Of a stretch of DNA of 64,000 bases, positions 59,063-64,000 are shown one piece after another. A program made the position numbers and the translations under genes. The notes beneath the pieces were generated by a model, which ran no database searches, was not told where the DNA came from, and was given only the letters and a program-made list of their open reading frames with translations. The DNA lies in the NCBI GenBank assembly GCA_003576695.1, contig QOZQ01000005.1, positions 62,001-126,000 on the forward strand, given 5' to 3'. This stretch comes from Taklimakanibacter lacteus (GTDB taxonomy: Bacteria; Pseudomonadota; Alphaproteobacteria; Rhizobiales; Aestuariivirgaceae). How positions within the stretch are numbered: the stretch's first letter is position 1; every line of letters starts with the position of its first letter.

Positions 59063-62000
59063 ATGAAGTTCTCGCGACTCAGGCTTTCGGGCTTCAAGTC
59101 GTTCGTCGAGCCGACGGAGCTGGTCATCGAAAAGGGACTGACCGGTGTCGTCGGGCCCAATGGCTGCGGCAAATCCAACCTGCTCGAAGCGCTGCGCTGG
59201 GTGATGGGCGAAAACTCATACAAGAGCATGCGCGCTTCCGGCATGGACGACGTCATCTTCTCCGGCACCGCCCATCGCCCGGCGCGCAACATGGCGGAAG
59301 TGCTCGTCACCATGGACAATGCCGAGCGCACCGCCCCTGCGCAGTTCAACGACAATGAGACACTTGAAATCTCGCGCCGCATCGAGCGTGAAGCGGGCTC
59401 GGCCTATCGCATCAATGGCCGCGACGTGCGCGCCCGCGACGTGCAACTGCTGTTCGCCGATGCCTCGACCGGCGCCCGCTCGCCCGCCCTGGTCCGGCAA
59501 GGCCAGATCGGCGAGATCATCAGCGCCAAACCGCAGGCGCGCCGGCTGATCCTCGAAGAGGCGGCCGGGATCACCGGCCTCCATACCCGTCGCCACGAGG
59601 CCGAACTCAAGCTCAAGGCGGCCGAGCAGAATGTGGCGCGGCTCGAGGACGTCATCGGGCAATTGCAGGCGCAGCTGTCGAGCCTCAAGCGCCAGGCGCG
59701 CCAGGCGGCGAAATACAAGTCGCTCTCGGCCGAGATCCGCAGGCTCGAAGCGGCCGGCCTCTATCTCACCTGGAAGGACGCCGCCGACCACGCCGAGCGC
59801 GACGCCAAGGCGCTTGATGAGGCAACCCGCCTCCTCGCCGAACATACGCAGGCGGCATCGGAAGCGCTGCGCCATCGTGACGATCTCGGCGACAAATTGC
59901 CGGGCCTGCGCGAGCAGGAGACGGTGCGCGCCGCGGTGCTGCAGCGCCTCTCGATCGAGCGCTCCAGTCTCGACGAGGAAGAGAAGCGCGCCGAGGCGCG
60001 GCGCAAGGAATTCGAAGCCCGCCTGGTGCAGGCGGTGGCCGATCTCGGCCGCGAGGAAGAAACGATCCGCGATACGACCAGCGTGCTGGAAAGGCTTGGC
60101 GGCGAAGATGCCGAGCTGCGGATGGCCGAGGAGAGCGATGCCGAACATCGCGCCGAGGCAGCCCTCAAGCTGCAGGAGGCCGCCGAAGCCCTCGCCCGCG
60201 CGCAGGAGGTGCTGGACGAAGCAAATATGCGGCTCTCGGATCTCACCGCCAAGCGCAATGCCGCGCAGCGCGTCATCGACGAGCAGCGCCAGCGCATTTC
60301 CCGCTTCGAGCGTGAGGCCCAGGATATCGGACAGCGCTTCCAGGCGCTCATTGCGCAGATGGCTCCGCCATCTGAAGGAGAAAGATTGGTTCAGGCGGTG
60401 GAGACCGCCCTTCTGGTCGTCGCCGAAGCCGAGCAGGCGAGCAACGAGGCGGAAGCGCAATTGCGCCAGGCCCGGCAGAACGAGACCGACAGCCGGCAGG
60501 CCTATGACGACGCACGGCGCGCGTCGGAAAGCCTGACCACCGAGGTTCGCACGCTCAGCAATCTGCTGCGCGCCAATGACGGCGACCTGTGGCCGCCGCT
60601 GGTCGATGCCCTGAAAGTTCAGCGCGGCTATGAAACCGCTTTGGGCGCCGCCCTGGGCGAAGACATCGATGCGTCGGCCGATGAGGCCGCGCCGGTGCAC
60701 TGGCGCGGATTGCCGCCTCTTTCCGAAACTCATCCCTTGCCCGATGGCGCCGAGCCTCTCACCCGCTTCGTCGATGCGCCGCCGGCTTTGGCGCGCCGGC
60801 TCTCGCATATCGGCATCGTCAGCCGGGCACTGGGCCAGGCACTGCAGAGCGAATTGAAGCCCGGCCAGCGCCTCGTCAGCGTCGAGGGCGATGTGTGGCG
60901 CTGGGACGGCTTCACCGCCGCCGCCGATGCACCAAGTGCCGCGGCAAAGCGGCTCGCCGAACGCAATCGCCTGGTGGCGCTCGAGGCCGAGATGGTCGAC
61001 GCGCAGCAGGCGATGGAGCGCGGCAAGAGCCTGTTCGATCAGGCCAAGGGCGCCGTCGAAGCCTCGGTGCGCGCCGAGCGCGAGCGTCGCGAAGCCTGGC
61101 GCGCCGCCACATCGGCGGTCGAGGTGGCGAGGCGGGCGCTCAGCCAGCATGAGCGGCAGGTGGCCGAGCGCCTGCAGCAGACGGGCGCCCTCGATGAAGC
61201 CAAGCGGCGCGTCGAAGCGACTTTGGCCGAGGCGCAATCGCGCCTCATGGCCGCCGAAACCGAGCTTGCCGACCTGCCGGCGCTCGACGGGCTCACCCAG
61301 GAAATCGGGGGCTTGCGCGACAGCGTCAATCGTGAGCGCGCCGTCTATGCCGAAGCCCGCGCCCGCCATGACGGCGTCGAGCGCGAGGCGCAAAACCGCG
61401 CCGATCGCCTTAAGACCATCGCGGCGGAGCAGGCGCAGTGGCAGGAGCGCGCCCGGCGCGCCGCCACCCAGATCGAGGCCCTGACCAAGCGTGCCGACGA
61501 GACGCGGGCGGCCATTGCCGAAATGTCCGACCTGCCGCAGCTCTTCGCCGACAAGCGCCTGAAGCTGTTGAACACGCTTCAGCAGGCCGAAGGCGAACGC
61601 AAGGCGGCGGCCGATGCCCTCGCCGAAGCCGAGAACAATGTGCGCGCCGCCGATCAGGCCCTGCGCGCCGCGCAGGATCAGGCGTCGAATTCGCGCGAGG
61701 AACATGCGCGGCTCGAGGCGCGGCTCGAATCATCGCGCGAGCGCCATGCCGAGGTCGAGCGACGCATCGCCGAGACGCTCAATTGCGCGCCGCAGGAGAT
61801 CGCACAGACCGCGGGCCTCGAAGACGACAAGATGCCGCCGCTCGAGGATGTCGAGCGCAAGCTCATAGCACTCCGCGACGACCGCGAGAGGCTGGGCGGC
61901 GTCAATCTCAGGGCCGAGGAAGAGGCCGAGGAGGTGGCCAAGCAGCTCGAAGGCCTCACCAAGGAGCGCGACGACGTCGTGCAGGCCATCGCCAAATTGC

Positions 62001-62521
62001 GCGGCGGCATCCAGAGCCTCAACCGCGAAGGCCGCCAGCGCCTGCTCGATGCCTTCGGCACGGTGAACGAGAATTTCGGCCAGCTGTTCACCACTTTGTT
62101 CGGCGGCGGCAAGGCGGAATTGCAGCTCATCGAATCGGAAGACCCGCTGGAAGCGGGCCTCGAGATTCTCGCCCATCCACCCGGCAAGAAGCCGACCGTC
62201 CTGTCGCTGCTCTCGGGCGGCGAGCAGACGCTCACGGCCATGTCGCTCATCTTTGCGGTGTTCCTCACCAATCCCTCGCCGATCTGCGTGCTGGACGAGG
62301 TCGATGCGCCATTGGACGACCACAATGTCGAGCGCTTCTGCAACCTGCTCGATGCAATGCTGGATCGCACCGAGACGCGCTTCCTCATCATCACCCACCA
62401 CCCGCTCACCATGGCGCGCATGAACCGCCTGTTCGGCGTCACCATGATGGAGCGCGGCGTGTCGCAGCTGGTGTCGGTCGATCTCGAAACCGCCGAGCAG
62501 CTGGTGGCGGAAGCGGGCTGA
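59063..62521 (+). CDS. smc: Chromosome segregation ATPase SMC
   Basis: A 1152-residue condensin. Walker A is GVVGPNGCGKSNLLEALRWV (about residues 28-47); two long coiled coils flank a hinge at about residues 510-620 (GYETALGAALGEDIDASADE); the signature is LSLLSGGEQTLTAMSLIFAV and Walker B is PICVLDEVDAPLDDHNVERF. The motor heads come together from both ends. Its 1152 residues are normal for alphaproteobacteria. Long antisense frames here are shadows. Confidence 0.98.
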   Translation: MKFSRLRLSGFKSFVEPTELVIEKGLTGVVGPNGCGKSNLLEALRWVMGENSYKSMRASGMDDVIFSGTAHRPARNMAEVLVTMDNAERTAPAQFNDNETLEISRRIEREAGSAYRINGRDVRARDVQLLFADASTGARSPALVRQGQIGEIISAKPQARRLILEEAAGITGLHTRRHEAELKLKAAEQNVARLEDVIGQLQAQLSSLKRQARQAAKYKSLSAEIRRLEAAGLYLTWKDAADHAERDAKALDEATRLLAEHTQAASEALRHRDDLGDKLPGLREQETVRAAVLQRLSIERSSLDEEEKRAEARRKEFEARLVQAVADLGREEETIRDTTSVLERLGGEDAELRMAEESDAEHRAEAALKLQEAAEALARAQEVLDEANMRLSDLTAKRNAAQRVIDEQRQRISRFEREAQDIGQRFQALIAQMAPPSEGERLVQAVETALLVVAEAEQASNEAEAQLRQARQNETDSRQAYDDARRASESLTTEVRTLSNLLRANDGDLWPPLVDALKVQRGYETALGAALGEDIDASADEAAPVHWRGLPPLSETHPLPDGAEPLTRFVDAPPALARRLSHIGIVSRALGQALQSELKPGQRLVSVEGDVWRWDGFTAAADAPSAAAKRLAERNRLVALEAEMVDAQQAMERGKSLFDQAKGAVEASVRAERERREAWRAATSAVEVARRALSQHERQVAERLQQTGALDEAKRRVEATLAEAQSRLMAAETELADLPALDGLTQEIGGLRDSVNRERAVYAEARARHDGVEREAQNRADRLKTIAAEQAQWQERARRAATQIEALTKRADETRAAIAEMSDLPQLFADKRLKLLNTLQQAEGERKAAADALAEAENNVRAADQALRAAQDQASNSREEHARLEARLESSRERHAEVERRIAETLNCAPQEIAQTAGLEDDKMPPLEDVERKLIALRDDRERLGGVNLRAEEEAEEVAKQLEGLTKERDDVVQAIAKLRGGIQSLNREGRQRLLDAFGTVNENFGQLFTTLFGGGKAELQLIESEDPLEAGLEILAHPPGKKPTVLSLLSGGEQTLTAMSLIFAVFLTNPSPICVLDEVDAPLDDHNVERFCNLLDAMLDRTETRFLIITHHPLTMARMNRLFGVTMMERGVSQLVSVDLETAEQLVAEAG

Positions 62522-62536
62522 TCGGCAATCCGATCA

Positions 62537-62995
62537 ATGCCGGTTACCGTTCCGCCATTCATCCTGCCGAGCGGTGTTACGGGGTTCAGTGGCCAGAAGC
62601 CGCATGATCTGTTCAAAGGGCTCAAGGCGCTGAGTCATGAGGTTGCGCGCAGCGTTCACGGTGCTATCACCGGCAGCGCGGCGGATGACCTCGTCGGACG
62701 GAATTTCCATTCGTTTCGTCTCGAGGGGCGCGGATTGCGCGTTGTCATTCTTCTAAACGCGTTTCACCCGCTTGTCGGCTTCGCCGAGACGGAAGCACAC
62801 GAGCCCATTTTCGCGGACATACCTGACAGCTTCCACGGCCAGAATCGTGGAGCATTCACCTTCCTCGGCAAGGAGATCCTGACGTCGCCTCCGGACCACG
62901 CGTCAGTGCGGGAATTGGCCTCGACCGAAATGGAGCAGATGGGCTATTGGCGCCCGCGCCGCCTCGGCGACATCATCTTCAATCACTGGGACTAG
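62537..62995 (+). CDS. Hypothetical protein downstream of smc
   Basis: A 152-residue soluble protein, not recognised. PPFILPSGVTGFSGQKPHDL, then RSVHGAITGSAADDLVGRNF and EGRGLRVVILLNAFHPLVGF suggest an alpha/beta fold. It starts 15 bases after smc and overlaps the AmpG-like gene on the other strand by four bases. Its ribosome site is poor. Confidence 0.55.
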   Translation: MPVTVPPFILPSGVTGFSGQKPHDLFKGLKALSHEVARSVHGAITGSAADDLVGRNFHSFRLEGRGLRVVILLNAFHPLVGFAETEAHEPIFADIPDSFHGQNRGAFTFLGKEILTSPPDHASVRELASTEMEQMGYWRPRRLGDIIFNHWD

Positions 62996-64000
62996 GCGCT
63001 GCTGCGCTTAACCACCGCGCCCGACGGATAGAGTCGCATGATCCGCAGCAGGAGCAGCAATCCCGGAATGGCCAGCAGAGCGGTCAGGCTCCAGAAGGTG
63101 AACCAGTCGGTGTGGTCGGCGAGCCAGCCGCTGCCCGATGACAGCCAGGTGCGGCCAAGCGCCATGAAAGATGTCAGCAGGGCATATTGCGTCGCAGTGA
63201 AGGCGACATTGCACAGGCCCGACAAATAGGCGACGAGTGCTGCGCCCGCGGCGCCGCCGGCGATATTGTCGGCCGTGATGGCGAGCGTCAGAGCGGGAGG
63301 AAAGGCCGTGCATAGAGTGCTGGCGGCTTCCCCGGCGCACAGAGCACTGTCGCCTCCGGCTCCCTTCAGCGCGACATAGGCGAAGGCGAAATTGGTGAGG
63401 GCCTGCAGGACGCCGCCGATCAACAGGGCCTTGAACACGCCCCAGCGGGCCACCGCGATGCCGCCGATCAGCGCGCCGACGATGGTCATCCATATGCCCC
63501 ACACTTTGCTGACGCTGGCGATCTGGACGCCGGTATAGCCCATCTCGATATAGAAGGGGTTAGCCATGGTGCCGCCGAGCGCGTCGCCGAATTTGTAGAA
63601 CAGGACGAAGAGCAGGATGATGAACCAGCCGCGGCGGCTAATGAAATCGGCAAAAGGATCGATGATGGATTCCTTGATCCATTGGATGTAATCGCGCTTG
63701 CCGTGCACGATGGCGACCTTGGGCTCGGGCACGAACAAGGTCAGCAGCGCACAGACGAGCATCGCCGCGGCCAGCACGGCAAATACCACCGACCAGGGAT
63801 AGAAATCCGACAGCCCGACCGCGCCGGCGCCGGCGAGCAGAAGACCGAAGCGATAGCCGATCTGCGTGGCGGCGGCGCCATGGCCCTGTTCGTCCTGGGG
63901 CAGAAACTCGATGCGATAGGCATCGATGACGATGTCCTGGCTGGCGGACAGGAAGGCGACGATGACGGCGATGAGGGCCGTCATCCACGGTTCGACGGTC
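62992..64000 (-). CDS. AmpG-like MFS permease, N-terminus off the right edge
   Basis: Transporter of the AmpG group, taking up anhydromuropeptides for cell wall recycling. The visible part has SASQDIVIDAYRIEFLPQDE, conserved in AmpG, YRFGLLLAGAGAVGLSDFYP, and later VLFYKFGDALGGTMANPFYI and SGLCNVAFTATQYALLTSFM. About nine helices are in view and the frame stays open to 64000, so roughly 80-100 N-terminal residues are missing. The Met at 63984 is internal. Confidence 0.9.
   Translation of the reverse strand, partial: TVEPWMTALIAVIVAFLSASQDIVIDAYRIEFLPQDEQGHGAAATQIGYRFGLLLAGAGAVGLSDFYPWSVVFAVLAAAMLVCALLTLFVPEPKVAIVHGKRDYIQWIKESIIDPFADFISRRGWFIILLFVLFYKFGDALGGTMANPFYIEMGYTGVQIASVSKVWGIWMTIVGALIGGIAVARWGVFKALLIGGVLQALTNFAFAYVALKGAGGDSALCAGEAASTLCTAFPPALTLAITADNIAGGAAGAALVAYLSGLCNVAFTATQYALLTSFMALGRTWLSSGSGWLADHTDWFTFWSLTALLAIPGLLLLLRIMRLYPSGAVVKRSSA

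Noticed and set aside
59216-61705. 829-codon minus-strand ORF
   Set aside because: Shadow of smc; codon pattern reflects the coiled-coil gene on the plus strand.

Overview
The window is GC-rich chromosomal DNA from an alphaproteobacterium, most likely of the order Hyphomicrobiales (Rhizobiales). Supporting signs are the rnhB-ccrM pair with clustered GANTC sites, the mutY / DUF721 / DsbA / smc neighbourhood, a ROSE-type RNA thermometer in front of an hsp20 gene, a GTTC-N7-GTTC SOS-type box, and three families of dispersed palindromic repeats of the kind common in this group. No rRNA, tRNA or CRISPR array was recognised.

Left core (1-12.9 kb): glyS (runs off the left edge), a two-CDGSH iron-sulfur protein and glyQ; a trypsin-fold protein that has lost two catalytic residues; an S49 peptidase; a DUF1127-like protein; a TrmN6-like methyltransferase; DUF2007; a polyprenyl diphosphate synthase; and a four-gene spermidine/putrescine-type ABC importer.

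Accessory region (12.9-32.7 kb): a scrapyard of toxin-antitoxin parts (an Imm11-like immunity gene, a relB fragment, a TacA/TacT-type pair, relB with a truncated partner), a frameshifted class III aminotransferase, then an AT-richer island (17.5-24.1 kb). The island holds a DUF2971 protein, a tightly coupled three-gene operon (CNB-cyclase fusion, tandem cyclase-domain protein, Cys-rich protein) and a divergent trypsin-like protease. This is the best candidate in the window for a little-described cyclic-nucleotide conflict/defence system. Next come phage terminase genes, a hipBA module with repeated operator boxes, an HTH protein and a TPR protein, an hsp20 operon, an L,D-transpeptidase-like gene and a second broken terminase fragment.

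Metabolic region (32.6-42.7 kb): a LysR regulator, an oligopeptide/oligosaccharide-type binding protein and a large glycoside-hydrolase-like protein on the minus strand. Divergent from them is an unusual operon of a periplasmic binding protein, a membrane sensor with no output domain, an OFA-type MFS carrier and a beta-lactamase-fold hydrolase.

Right core (42.7-64 kb): ispE, a TPR protein, a TadG-like pilus-associated protein, ETF-ubiquinone oxidoreductase, family 4 uracil-DNA glycosylase, a LysE exporter, moaB, an amino-acid binding protein, a radical SAM protein behind an SOS-type box, a PEP-mutase-family enzyme, a DUF559 gene enclosed in inverted repeats, rnhB, ccrM, a higBA pair whose toxin has a frameshifted end, mutY, a DUF721 protein, a DsbA-like protein, smc, and an AmpG-like transporter running off the right edge.
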